Assembly (NCBI GenBank): GCA_944470555.2
Contig: OX104131.1
Span: forward strand, 15,926,515 to 15,990,514
DNA from: Heterobilharzia americana
Taxonomy: Eukaryota; Platyhelminthes; Trematoda; Strigeidida; Schistosomatidae
Direction of reading: 5' to 3'
Length of the DNA: 64,000 nucleotides
Made by a program: the position numbers and the translations under genes. The notes below the pieces were generated by a model. That model did not search any database and was not told where the DNA came from. It saw nothing but the letters and a program-made list of their open reading frames with translations. Shown one piece after another: positions 24,166 to 35,464 of this stretch (its first letter is position 1; each line of letters begins with the position of its first letter).

Positions 24166-25189
24166 CCGTTAGATTTCAAATTAGTGGCTGGATAGTCACA
24201 TGCCCCCCCCCCACTAGATCTGATCACCTTGGGTGCACAGTGTTGGGGGAGTTCTATCATCCTAAGTCTTCAACGGTTATCAAACTACCTTAAGATCAAT
24301 CAATAAACTCCCATAACGCAACTATCTGGAATACGTTATGCTTTTAAACACACGGTAATAAACTCGATTATGAACAAGCTGAAAGTGTTATAATTTATTA
24401 TACTTTATTGTAAGTTAGATGTTCATATCAATGTTGCAGTTAGACTACAGGATCAGTATCTCATCAGCTGTCAGTCACATCCACTAGAAATCGAACCTTT
24501 TTCTCCTGCTAGCCTCTTTTAACTGCCCATTTGGTTGGATTGAAAAGCTTTTATGCCCATTGCAGAATGGTTTCTTTTGTTCAGTAGAAGAATATCAAGG
24601 CCATCCCTTTTGCCTTACTTTAGGGTTACCTATGTGAGGTCAAATTATAGGAATATTAAAATTTCAGGCATATAGGAAAGCAACTGCTCAACTACAATTC
24701 CGACAACTCAATTATGAACAAAAATCACATTGTGGTACATTGAACCTGTCAGAAAGAAAGAAAACTATCAACTAACTTTCTTATGATAAAACAGATATCC
24801 ACTCAATTCCACTAAAAGCTCCTTGTCCAGCTCATTGTCATTAAACAGGTCAACCGTGAATACAAACAGGTGGATTACTGTACATCAAGAAAGTTTCATA
24901 AAACTTTTAAGGATCACTATATTTCACAAACCTACTAAATTTCTACATTCTATGTTGCACAAGCGGAAAGAAGCAATAGCAAATGGGGAAAAACCAGCAT
25001 GAACTACAAGATAAGTTGAAATAGTTACACATTGGATGACCGGCTCTCTTCTACAGCACCAACTAGCAGAGAGTGCGAAAATCCTAGGCAAATGCAGTGC
25101 TAAGAACACACAAAAATATTTTAGAATCCGAATACTCTGTTTAACCAGTAACCAATAGATATATTGAAAGTGGTCGGATCACAGCTGAT

Positions 25190-25455
25190 TAGTGATGTGC
25201 TTTGAGATGGATATCCCGGAAGTTCTAATGAGGAGCGGTGACCTGTAGGGTTAACCAGTCCGAAGTAAAGCAGACGCCAACTGAAGAACTTGATGGACAC
25301 TTACGCTGTATCTGAAATTTAGAGAAGTAGGAAGCTGGGGTTATTGAACAGCGACCCAGTGTCTGAATGGCTAACGCGTTTCCAGTGAAACCTAGGGGTC
25401 TTGAGTTCAGCCCTTATTGTAGTTGTGCGTTCATACTGCTGAGGAATCTACAATT
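25190..25455 (+). repeat. SINE (family A) with upstream unit, 3'-truncated
   Basis: The upstream block GAGATGGATATCCCGGAAGTT leads into a tRNA-like head near 25,355 (GACCCAGTGTCTGAATGGCTAA, here split as GACCCAGTG and TCTGAATGGC) and the start of the hammerhead (CUGAGGAA). The copy ends before stem II closes, so there is no ribozyme. Confidence 0.55.
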
Positions 25456-25789
25456 CCTAACCACCAGTTTCTGGCATGAAGTGGACCCAAATTGAGAAAT
25501 CTTTATTTCCCTACACGCCTCAGATCAGTAGTAAGATACTTCAGGGGTTGATCCTATGTTCTTGTCTAGCCACTTTTATAATTGAAGTCGCTACTTGCAT
25601 TTATAATAATCAAAACGTCATTGTGTAACTAAAGAACACGAATTCAATATCTGTTGTTGCCCAACTTTGTCGATTTCAGTATACAGTAGGACCAGCTTCA
25701 ATTGACCCCATCTAATGAAGCAGTACCTGTTTGTTTGTAAATATATACAAATTAAACAAGAGTTTTTCAATTAGGAGGTTTATGAGGAA

Positions 25790-26000
25790 ATATTGACTTA
25801 AAGGTGATATTCATCCCATGGTGACATCACTTGGATTGTAGCATCATATAACATTGCATATAGCTATTGAATGAGGTTGATAATGGTTTGTGGCACTAAG
25901 ACCGTAATGTTGAAGCAACTGCCTGCCAAATGAATTCTCAATCGACGCTGTTGAAGGCCTTTTTCAAAGTCGACGAAGTTGAGGTAAAGATCTATTTCAC
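25790..26000 (-). pseudogene. Non-LTR retrotransposon reverse transcriptase scrap
   Basis: On the - strand translation gives NFVDFEKGLQQRRLRIH, close to the [F/L]xDFEKAFDSVDR motif of non-LTR reverse transcriptases, then a weak continuation (INLIQ-LYAMLYDA). The pattern is unlike the SR2 copies (FLDLKAAFDSVDRE), so it is another LINE family, possibly that at 27.7-28.5 kb. Confidence 0.5.
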
Positions 26001-26574
26001 TGTCATTCTATCCTCTGTTATATGATGATATATATGGCATGAATTCCATCATATGTAAATCATCATTCATCGAGACTACACTGAGATTTTCGAAACAGTG
26101 GTATGATGCTTTAGCATGCAGACACACCTAGTTGACAAGTATCAAATGAAATAAATCAGTCTTCTTGAATATATGAAGTATCTTCACCTTAAGAATGTGC
26201 ATCCATATGTAACGAAACTCAGCAAAAAGTAGTTAAATGCTTAACATATTCCTGAAAAAAGTGTTTTCCAGTGAATTATATATTACCTGTCAACAGTGGC
26301 ATGATGTCTATATAACCTTTCATATAAATATGATTCCTCTAACATTATCTCTTCTGACTTTGTATGTTCTTTCATTCATCTGACTCTTCTTTATTCATCA
26401 ATATGCAAAAAGCAGAATATTCAAGCTAACTTCCAAATGCTTCCAAAAGCTATCTATCTAGTATCCGAATTATGTTTATTGTTCTATTTTATTTGACTCG
26501 AATTCATGCAGTTTCTACGTTCTAGTCCTCTAATATTTTTATGAAAAATTACGAACTACCTTATAAGTATGAAG

Positions 26575-26800
26575 GTATCCTGACTAACAATGGACTGGAT
26601 AGTTTGAAAAACTTGGGCACCGAGTTAGTATGATTCATTGTATAAGGTGTATTTTTACTTGTGTACTCTCCGTGCAGTATATTAGAACAAGTAACAAAAT
26701 AAACGAAATATTTCGTTTATTTGTTACTTGTTCTAATATACTACACGGAGAGTACACAAGTAAAAATACACCATATGCGATGCACCTTATAAGCAGCCTA
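26575..26800. repeat. Near-perfect palindrome from opposed copies of a dispersed repeat
   Basis: Arms of about 66 nt (left roughly 26,646-26,709; right roughly 26,710-26,773) are reverse complements with one substitution and one 1-nt indel. There is essentially no spacer: the centre is AAACGAAATATTTCGTTT at 26,701-26,718. The left flank contains AATGGACTGGATAGTTTG and AACTTGGGCAC, shared with single copies at 5.37 kb and 42.2 kb. It lies just upstream of the exon 4 acceptor and could form a hairpin in the pre-mRNA. Confidence 0.9.
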
Positions 26801-26847
26801 AATTAAACTAAATGTTTTTTTACTCATTTCAAAACTATTTTTTATAG

Positions 26848-27027
26848 GACAAAGTTGTGCTTGTGAATTTCTTCATGCTTGTCATTCTCACTGTCTGGCA
26901 TGCTATAGCTCGTGCTGTATCTGCTTCAAGGCCAAATTTTCTAGAATATGAACATTATGTTATGTACAGTCTACTCAGTTGTTATTGCCTCGGTTCAGTA
27001 TTATTTGGATTAACTGTTTATTTAGAC
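26848..27027 (+). CDS. Pentameric ligand-gated ion channel, M3-M4 exon
   Basis: Exon of 60 codons between TTTATAG and GTAAGT, phase 0. It opens with DKVVLVNFFMLVILTVW (M3), then a very short M3-M4 loop of roughly 15 residues (SASRPNFLEYE), then HYVMYSLLSCYCLGSVLFGL as M4. Most animal receptors have M3-M4 loops of tens to hundreds of residues. The short loop is more like bacterial and other Cys-less relatives. The frame ends LTVYLD at the splice site. Confidence 0.93.
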
Positions 27028-27729
27028 GTAAGTGATTCGATTGTTAATTTTCGTTATTTATTATAATGACTAAGGTCAGGACTAAGGTCAGAATGATTTA
27101 CAGGGTACCTGTATAACATCACACTCTCAGTATCCACATTGTTACCTGTTGACTGCAAGACGCTTAAAGGCTGTTCCTTCAGTTATCACTGTCGTTTGGA
27201 TATGCCTCTAGGGTATCGTAGAAAAAACAGTATGAGTCAAATAACCTCAGAACAACAGAATCTGGAAACTAGATTTGGCACAATAGCACATAGTCTTCTT
27301 TGCTTGGTGGAAACTCATCAGCTGCAAATACCCCGTCATTGAAACGAATATCATTATTTTCGAATAGTTTCGTAATACATTTTAAATTCTAGTCCAAATC
27401 ATAACCAGTAAGGAATTTAGGACAAAATAAAAGGCGATCAGCTTACAAGGCGTTAGATGTTTGGTCGGTATCGGCGACAAGCTTGATAACGATGTAGTGA
27501 CCTTGAAATTCATAGTCTTCCACGGCTGCTATTGTCTTCAAGTGTTTTTCTCTTTATGTATGCCTGCAGCGAAAAATTACGGTCATGCTCTCATTCTGTC
27601 CGCAGTTACAATAATATCCATATTCTCTTATTGCATAGCTTTGTTTCTTAGATAGTCATCGTTTTGAATTCCACTAGTTACTTTCTTACCTATAACCTTA
27701 TGAAGTAGAAACGATTCTTCACAGAAGAG

Positions 27730-28510
27730 GCAGCGAAGACGGCACTTCAAGCAAACGTGGAGAAGACAGAGGTGACGATGATACCCAATCAACACCACCA
27801 CCACCAACAACAACAAGCTACTATCACCGTCAACGGGAAAAACTTAAAGGAAGTAGTCTCTTTCACCTACACCCACCTAGGCAGCATCGTTTCAACTACA
27901 CGCGGCACAGGCACAGACGAGGACGTCAAAGCCAGCCAGGATCGGAAAAGCAAGACAGGCATCCATTTGCCTGAAACCAGTGTGGAGATCTTCTGCACTC
28001 AGCACAAGGTGTGAACAACATCCGGATTTTCAACATCAATGCCAGTCAAGTCAGTGCTTCTAAGTGATGTTTCAGAGACTTGGCGCATTACGAAAGGCAT
28101 TTCCAACAGACTGCAAACATTCATCAACAAGTGCCTACGCTGGCTCTTTACTGAAGCTCAGATGGCCAGAATAATAATAATACGCAACAAGGAACTCTGG
28201 GAACGAACCAACTAAGCAGGAACCTATCACTGAACAAATATGCAGTGGAAGGAAGTGGAGATGGATTGGGCATGCACTGAGAAGACCATTCGTGGACATC
28301 ACGAGTAGAACCCAGATTGGAAAGTTTGAGTTGGGCGTCCGAGGTGATGGTGACATGGAGGAGATGATGAGAGGAAGAAATGAGAGGTTGTGGGCAGTCG
28401 TGAAGCCAGGTTCAAAAGATTGCGGAGAACAAAGTGAAATACAGACGTGCTGCTGAAGCTCTATGTTCCACTAGGAACTCAAGGGACAAATATAATAATA
28501 ATAATAATCT
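27730..28510 (+). pseudogene. Non-LTR retrotransposon 3' part, (TAA)n-tailed
   Basis: Translation gives the C-terminal part of a LINE reverse transcriptase: LQANVEKTEVTMI, VNGKNLKEVVSFTY-HLGSIVST, DEDVKA, then after a frame change MPVKSVLLSDVSETWRITKG and LQTFINKCLRWL. The end has IGHALRRP-like and VGRPR-like pieces in other frames. It finishes CACTAGGAACTCAAGGGACA and an ATA/TAA repeat. It is G+C-richer than its surroundings. An almost identical copy in opposite orientation lies at 44.59-46.12 kb and shares most of its disruptions. The exact clade was not determined; it is not SR2. Confidence 0.8.
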
Positions 28511-29689
28511 TATTCTATTTTACACTTCTGGAACTTTTCTTCTATTGACAAAAGTAAGATGACCAACAATCGAGATGTTGGTGTACACTTGCTCCATCTG
28601 GAAATGATGTTTTTTGAGATGGTATTTAAAGCAAGTTGGACGTAATGACTTTATGAGATTTCGGCAGGACTTCTCGGCTGTAAATTTAACAAATTACATT
28701 GAATCTCAAAGTCGTTGTGCCATGGCAGTTAGATGACGTGAATCACTATCATGTGTGAGCACGATAAAAATAACCTTCAAATTTTATGTTTTGTTTTAAA
28801 TCTTGGAAAAAAGAAGAAATGGTTGAGCAGTAGATGGTTGACTGACAAGTCAATTATGCCTGTAAATATTGTATTATTTATGCGCATATAAGCGCCTTTA
28901 GCATTCTGAAGATATTCAAGGAGGTTTTATGAACCTATCCAAATACAGAATTAAACTCATGGTTGTGTAATTTTCAAGGGACTCTTTTGGCAAATTTAAT
29001 TCGTTCCTAAGATTCCGGTAATTTAATACTTCTTAACCGAATAAACGTTCTAGTGAGGTTCAATCCAGCTCATTTATATCTCTTACGATATGTAAAAGGC
29101 GAATACAGAAAGTATCAAATCCTTGGCTTGTATTCCGAATGATAACATTTCATTTCACTTTACTAATAGAAAATAAAACCAGAGAAAAAAAATGTGTTCT
29201 AGTACCGAAAGTTAAGACTAACTATCTTCATCTTCGTTATACTGGATCAGGTAGATAAACTCAAATGACACAAACTGCAGTGAATGCAAGCTGATTTTTT
29301 CAAAATCTGTCGCATAATGACTTTAAAAATATTTTCAAACAACCAGGTAATGTTCATGTTTTATAAGATTGTATGCTTTCGAAGTTCCTGGATTACAATT
29401 ATGTTTAATAATCAACCTCTGGTGATCTGTTCAATAACACGAGACGACGCACATCTTTGAGAAGCAAATCAGCTCACTTGCTTCAAATTAAATTAACTTC
29501 ATATCCATAAAGTATGGAATCACTCTCTCTTCAGATGTGTTGCGTAATGTACACAACTATCGATATCATAATTTGTAGTTTCCCCTCATTGAGTGAATAG
29601 TATTTATCGGCTACTATTGGTATACAGAGCCCTGTGTAGACACTTCACTATTGCCAGTAGATTTATTTTGGCGTTGAGGATAAAAATTG

Positions 29690-29780
29690 ACTTACAGCGG
29701 AATTTAGAGCGTGCGTTTCGTCCTATTGTAACTCGTCAGCTGGATGGAGCTGCCATCTTGAATACCACTGCTAGTTACTA
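29690..29780 (-). repeat. Sm-alpha-like hammerhead fragment
   Basis: On the - strand this reads CCATCCAGCTGACGAG, a short stem-loop II, then GGACGAAACGCACG. Both core boxes, CUGACGAG and GAAA, are intact. The base triplet before the cleavage site should be GUC or another NUH; here the sequence reads GCUC, a local change that could shift or abolish cleavage. No tRNA-like head is visible. Confidence 0.6.
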
Positions 29781-29944
29781 TTTAACACAACCACTAACCT
29801 TTTTTAAAAATTGACCTCCCTTAAGCTACAGTTTTTTCACTACTTTTAAATACATATGTGAATAACTGAAAGCGCTTCGATCAATGGTTGTCTGTTATAC
29901 TTATAACCATATTCCTTACTATTGTTTCTCTTTTTCCATTTCAG

Positions 29945-31260
29945 TTGATTTATTAGATGTATCACACAATGGAATAGTTTTATTTATTGGACTCAGTATC
30001 AGACACAATTTAATGTCCATAGTCGTATCAAGTTAGCCCCACAACTCTGGAAAATAGTTTATATAGTTCTAGTTTTCTCGCCGTTTTTGTGATGTAGACA
30101 GTAGGATATTCTGGAACAGACGCCGATTCATTCCTATTGCATGTATATGGTGTCGATTCGATAAACACAGATCCGGTTATGAATCTCTCCCTCCACCACG
30201 CTAGGTTAGTCCTAAAGGTTTTCACCTTATCGCATCCTATTGTGTGGTTGTGTAATCGCATGCATAGCTATCACCAAGTGTTTTTCTGGGTTCCTTATCT
30301 TACTAGGATCTACCAATTTTGATCTAGTTAGGCTTTCTTGCTCGGGTAGCCCAACTGACTCTGGTCAACTACTTTGACCCATGTATTTGGTCTCACAATC
30401 GTTGCAAGTGATTATTCTGTCTAACTGGTTCAGTCGGATCCTTTAATCTAAAATGATTATTTCCAGATGAGTTTGTAGGTTTAAATACCACTCTAATCCC
30501 AGCCTTAATGAAGATCCTGCGTAGTGTCTTTGAGGTGCCTTCCTTGTATGGTAACACTGTAGGTTTCGAGTCCTCTCTTCACAGTATTGATATTATTACT
30601 ATTACTATGGTTATGATTGTCGTTATTATTTCCATTATTAGCACTTGTGTTACAAATATTAGTTATATTTTTCTTGCGATTGGTAGGAAATTTATTAGCT
30701 AATTTATTAATTGTTAATTATTGGGTCTGATTTCATGTCTCAGGTCTGTTTAGTTAATAAGATTCTGGTCCCTGTCACTTAGAAATTTCATTAAGCCAAC
30801 TTTAACTGGCATAGGGTGAGATGACTGAAAGTCTAGGTGACGATTCGAGTGTAAAGCTTTTCTAAAAACCCTAGTGTCTAAACTATCATGTTGTTTTCGT
30901 TCTATTCTGAGATTCAATATAGCGAATTCCCCGTCACCTTTTTATAATTCATAAATAAATCGGATTTAATTGACTAGCGAATTTATATGTTTAAAGAAAC
31001 TATCTATGTTCTGTATTCAACACTGTAAACGTGTCTTCTAAATGTCGAAACCATAATTTTAAAGTAGGACAAAATGTTTTGACATCCATTCGTTCCCAAC
31101 TGTCCATAAATATGTCCACCGCTAACAATTTTTTCATTGTTACCTAAGTGTAGATCATTTAATATATGCTTCAAATCGTAAGACTTAGTAAGTCTAGATT
31201 TAGAACGGTTTCCAGTTAGGCCTGGTACCACTGATAAGTACTGAGATAAACCGTAAGCAG
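29945..31260 (-). pseudogene. Penelope-like element: reverse transcriptase, linker and GIY-YIG
   Basis: Read from 31,250 downwards: a palm region with a YFKI...VYSVEYRT stretch where a FRYVDDTF motif is expected, then FAILNLRIERKQHDSLDTRV and FRKALHSNRHLDFQSSHP (30,810-30,930), the typical Penelope block before the thumb, and VGLMKFLSDRDQN. The linker (30,480-30,560) parallels LPYxKGTSExLRRIF at 31.5 and 49.5 kb. Next come the endonuclease knuckle ITCNDCETKYMGQ (near 30,395) and WWRERFITGSVFIES (30,165-30,210). The tail down to 29,945 matches those at 35.3 and 48.5 kb. Many stops and frameshifts. This subfamily differs from the 4.6/41.3 kb one. Confidence 0.85.
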
Positions 31261-31269
31261 GAGTGGCTT

Positions 31270-31690
31270 AGTAAGAGGTTTAAGTAGCAGGGACAAAAAG
31301 CTGATTAGTGAAACGGAAGATCTGAGAGAAGAAATCAGACACAATAAAGACAACTTACTCATTAGTAATTAGCCTCCTAAATTAACTGATAAATTCCGTA
31401 CTAATCGTAAGAAAAATATAACTGATATTAGTAACATATGTGGTCATAGTGACAATAATAATAATAGTGACCATGCTGTAAATAGAGAATTCAAAATCTC
31501 TACAGTATTACCATACCAAAAAAGGCACCTCAGAGACACTACGTAGGATCTTCATTAAAGCTGGGATTAGATTGGTATTTAAACCTGCAAAACTCATCTG
31601 GAAATAATCTTTTTAGGTTAAAGGATCCTACTGATCCAATTAGTAATTTCAAAGTCCTATAGGTTATTCGGAGCAAGAATCATTTGAGTG
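31270..31690 (+). pseudogene. Penelope-like element, linker fragment in opposite orientation
   Basis: After one frameshift the + strand reads STVLPYQK then TLRRIFIKAGIRLVFKPAKL and FRLKDPTDPIS. This is the conserved Penelope segment between the reverse transcriptase thumb and the GIY-YIG domain. A short N-terminal stretch rich in Asn is also present. It stands back to back with the 29.95-31.26 kb copy of the same subfamily. Confidence 0.8.
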
Positions 31691-32157
31691 GACAATTGTT
31701 TTCAGTATCTTCATATTCAAGCTCTACAATCATAAATCCATGAGAATAAGTGAAATACAATAGCCATGGTAAGGCATAATACAGAATTATTCTAATATCG
31801 AAAGAATCAATGTTATGAATGAATGGAGATCAAATCAAATGGATGTAAGTTATTATGTGTGATGATAATCAGTTTGGTGTTAGTTGTGCAAGGAAATCAG
31901 TACAGACGGAACAGTTAGAAAGTACGGAGACGTAATCTAGAGGTAATGATTCATTTATATTTAAAACAAGCAACGAATATGAAAAAAAAAATCAGAATTT
32001 AATGAATTTTTAATAAATTTCAGTAGTACTAGTCATCTAGATACTGTACATACTTGATTATGTATACAGTTAATCGATACAAAATAATATACATACATGT
32101 ACTTATAACCTAGACTGAAACAGATTTAAATGCAACAATATAGAAATAAACATGGTA

Positions 32158-32420
32158 ATTTGGTTGGTTGTGGCTAGCACAGGAATCCAGGATGCGCGTT
32201 TCGTCCCATTTGGAATTTGTCAGCTGAAAGAAGTGGTTATCATTCTTCCGTGGCATAGTGGATAATGGCTTGGTGTTTGAAGTGATGGACACGATGTTCG
32301 AGTCTCAGTGTGAACGACATCACTCACTGAGGTGCAGGCACATCCAGCTGACGAGTCTCAAGTGGAACGAAACGCGCATCCTAGATTCCTCTACTAATCA
32401 CAACCAACCAAATTACTATA
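32158..32420. repeat. Inverted pair of hammerhead sequences around a tRNA-like head
   Basis: A - strand hammerhead copy (32,165-32,236) and a + strand copy (32,341-32,415) form arms of about 75 nt, each ending in the GGTTGGTTGTG / CACAACCAACC flank, with a tRNA-like spacer (GTGGCATAGTGGATAATGGC; TTCGAGTCTCAGTGTG). The + copy keeps CUGACGAG, GAAAC and an AUC triplet that fits the NUH rule, although stem II has a mismatch. The - copy has CUGACAAA, a loss of an invariant G. The family matches the Sm-alpha type known to carry hammerhead ribozymes. Confidence 0.8.
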
Positions 32421-32919
32421 ATCAACACTTAGACAACATCAAGGCATCCACACAGGAGCTTATATGCCAATAGAGGTGGGACAATTAGATCCAGTAGAAC
32501 AACGGGGAATTACAAGTATGCCAATAAATAGAAATTAACAGTTTTTACAGGTCAAGTGGCAATATATGGGGTAGAAATGGTTGTTCAAAATTGAATGGGT
32601 TGGGAATAGGTTAACCGAGTTTGGATAATAGTGGATTTCAGGTAGGAAAGTAATAAGAATAATACTATTGACACAGGGGTGAGAACTGAATCGATTGAGC
32701 GTCGACAGGTCATTCATAACAAGATAGTTAACAGTACTAATGAAGACACAATAAGAAAACCAGGTGTATATTGAGATGATTGGTAATGATAACAGTGGTG
32801 ATAAAAATAAGGTTAGTTAGGCGAAACATATCGAGGCAAGAAAACAGAATATAAGATGAATGAAAATGAAAAGCGAGAGCATATGAGAAAGATTAAACAT
32901 AATAAGACGATGTTGTAAT

Positions 32920-34870
32920 TCCTACCATGGTAGATTCAAGCTAACTATTATTTCCTTCTGAATGCACAGGTTCGGTTTGAAAATACGAATTGCGCAGGCT
33001 TCTACATATCCAAGCAACTTCTTATTTTGCTGCCTGATGATAAAAGACTTATAGGTGTCGATATCATGTCCAGAATCCATTAGGTGTTTTGTTACCGAGC
33101 TCCTCGTGGTCTTCTTCCCGACGTGCTTCAACTATTTGGGTAGGTACTTAATCGTTCTACCAATATATTTGCTTCCGCAGGTACATTCGAATTGACATAT
33201 GCATCTAGACGTTTCGAGGACCGGATTTTTGTCTCCCCCTGATTGTTGTAGTACCTTTTGGCGGGTCTGAGAAGAATGAGTTTAACAGCGTAACAAGTCC
33301 TCTTGACAGGCTTCTCCAGTCTTCATCTTACTGCATCTAGCAAGTCGTCACATCTGAATGGCGGGGTGATATAGACTGGTTTCTTCTGCACTGTTAGGGA
33401 CGTTGTTCTGCTTCCTACCCATTCTGCATGCTTTTTGCCAAAGCTTTGTGGGTGCCCATTCTTCACTTGCATGCTTTTCAAAGTCACCATTTCGTAGTCT
33501 AGTGTGCTGTCGGAACAAATTTTCCCGGCTCTGTTAAACAGCGTTCTGACTACATTAACTTTGTATTGGATGAGGACAAAGTTCTTAAAATCAAGCCTTT
33601 GTCATGTCATTGGAGGTTTCTTAAAGATGGACCTTTCGATAGACCCATCGATTTTTTTCACTAATGAAACATCTAAGAACTGATCATATTATTTTCCTCG
33701 TTCTCAGTCTTAATGGTTAGATTTGGGTGACAGGAATTGAAGCTCCTCAGTAGTGCTTCTAATTCCACTTCATTATTACATGCAACGAAGATGTCGTCCA
33801 TGTAATGGTGGTACAGTTTTAGCTGATCTATGAAACGCTTCAAGCTACTATTTTCCAGACGTGATAGAAATAAGTCAGCAAAACGAGGGCCTACAGGGCT
33901 TCCCATTGCGACCCCATCATTTAACGGAATAACTGTCCGTTGAACTGGAAGTGAATGTTCTTGGTGCATAGAATTAGCAGCCTCCTGAACCATTTTTTTT
34001 GAAATACGGATGTTATCAGCTTCTCGACAAATAAACTCTACTGTATCACCAACTAGTGCATTTTTGAAAAGAGCTACAATATCAAATGAAACAAGATTCT
34101 TACCAGTGCTAGTGAGATCGGTGATACTTCAAACAAATTGGAAGGTATCAGAAACACTGTGTTCTCCCAGATTTTTGCGCAATGGTTCAAGAATTCTGCA
34201 TAACCATTGAGCTACTTTGTGACAGGGTGAATTTATCATTGATAGTATAGACCTTAAAGGCACACCTGGCTTATGCACTTTTTCACGTCCAAATAACTTT
34301 GGCATCTGTGATCCAATTGGTTTGATGTTTACAAATCTGGTTTCATCTATGTAATTAGCCTTGAGGTGCTGCTTTAGTTACTGTATAATCTGCATTTCAA
34401 TACATGATGTTTGATCTTGAGTATTACTAACCAATATAAATTTCGGGTTGTCAGAGAGAATTTCGTACATCTCTGTAACATAATCTGTTTCTTTATAAGA
34501 GTTACACATTCTCTTTTATCAGAACTCAGAATAGCGATATCCTTGTTCTCTCAAAGTTCACGTAAGGATCTTTAGTGTTCTTTAGAAATAATTCTTTTTT
34601 GACTAGAAGACGCTATTCGAAATTGGTATGTAATATCATAATATCTTGGCTTTCAACCAACTTTTACTGTCGTTTGAAGCAGTACGAAGACTCGTGAGTT
34701 GGTTATATAAGTTTTCAAACTGGGCGCCAACTTTGATTGGTCGTATATTTTTTGATGGCACACAAATTTAAATCCTATAGATAATATTCAGATTGGGTTT
34801 AAGTCAGAGAGAAATTGTGAAAGTAATCTACAGGATTTATCTAGGGCATGAATGTATATCTTTTTTCACT
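32920..34870 (-). pseudogene. Nearly complete Penelope-like element
   Basis: The most complete Penelope-like copy. From high to low coordinates: KETDYVTEMYEILSDNPKF (near 34,450-34,500), MPKLFGREKVHKPGVPLR (near 34,250-34,310, the LYGLPKxHKP motif), LVSFDIVALFKNALV (near 34,050-34,100), DGVAMGSPVGPRFADLFLS (33,865-33,925), the catalytic YMDD at 33,793-33,804, DVSLVKKIDGSI (near 33,640-33,670), then a thumb and linker. The frame 32,922-33,131 holds VGKKTTRSSVTKHLMDSGHD and AIRIFKPNLCIQKEI, the end of the GIY-YIG domain. Stops and frameshifts interrupt it, but the 106-codon catalytic core frame is open. It lies antisense in channel intron 4. Confidence 0.9.
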
Positions 34871-35209
34871 GAAGGTCAAATAATCATTGTGTAACTATGA
34901 CTTATATTCAAGTAGAGCGAAAATCGTGTGGATGTAATAAAAATGTTAACGATTGAAAGTGGCTACCGGTACTGGTATGAATAAACAAGGGTCAAAAAAT
35001 CAATAATACAAGAAAATAAATGTTTATCAATGGAATGACAATATAAGAGAAATGCGTAGGGGATTAAACTGTGAAATTTGTGATAGCAAAGTTCATCGAA
35101 GAACATCTTGGCCCTACTGCTTACAAAGGTAGACAGAATGGATGTACATGTTTCTTTTGAGCACATAGACACAACACACATGCAACAAGAATGACTCAGC
35201 GTCTGTTCA

Positions 35210-35425
35210 GGCATATCCTACCACCTACATCACAAAAATGGCAAGGAAACAGAAGCTAAATGAACCATTTTTTCAGAGTTGTGGAGTTATCTTGATACGA
35301 GTATGGACAATAAATTGTGTCTGAAGCATAATCCAATAAACAAAACTGTTCCACTGTGTAGTACATCTAATAGATCAAGTAACATGGAGTTGAATTCTAT
35401 GTTGATGCTCAGGTTTTATTTACTG
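35210..35425 (+). repeat. Penelope-like element tail
   Basis: The + strand reads TYITKMARKQKLNEPF and then an untranslated tail with CCACTGTGTAGTACATCTAATAGATC. The same sequence occurs inverted at 29.95-30.1 kb and in + orientation near 48.43-48.56 kb. Only the extreme end of the element is present, 40-50 nt before the splice acceptor of the last channel exon. Confidence 0.7.
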
Positions 35426-35464
35426 TTATAATAATGTTTCTCTTTTTATTTGCCTTCTACCTAG

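Larger units (their letters stand above)
23433..26847 (+). other. Channel gene intron 3
   Basis: Phase-0 intron of 3,415 bp from GTATGT to TTTATAG. It carries a SINE-flank repeat near 24.0-24.16 kb, a SINE at 25.2-25.45 kb, a LINE reverse transcriptase scrap near 25.8-26.0 kb and a large palindrome at 26.64-26.78 kb that ends about 70 nt before exon 4. From 24.3 to 25.1 kb I see nothing assignable. Confidence 0.85.
27028..35464 (+). other. Channel gene intron 4
   Basis: Phase-0 intron of 8,437 bp from GTAAGT to CTACCTAG. It contains a LINE 3' part (27.73-28.51 kb), a hammerhead-like fragment (29.69-29.77 kb), Penelope-like elements (29.95-31.69 kb and 32.92-34.87 kb), an inverted hammerhead SINE (32.16-32.42 kb) and a Penelope tail (35.21-35.42 kb). 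From 28.75 to 29.6 kb I see nothing assignable. Confidence 0.85.

Noticed and set aside
27757..28014. 85-codon frame with a His/Gln-rich run as a possible small gene
   Set aside because: It is the reverse-transcriptase C-terminal region of a LINE, duplicated inverted at 45.4-46.1 kb.
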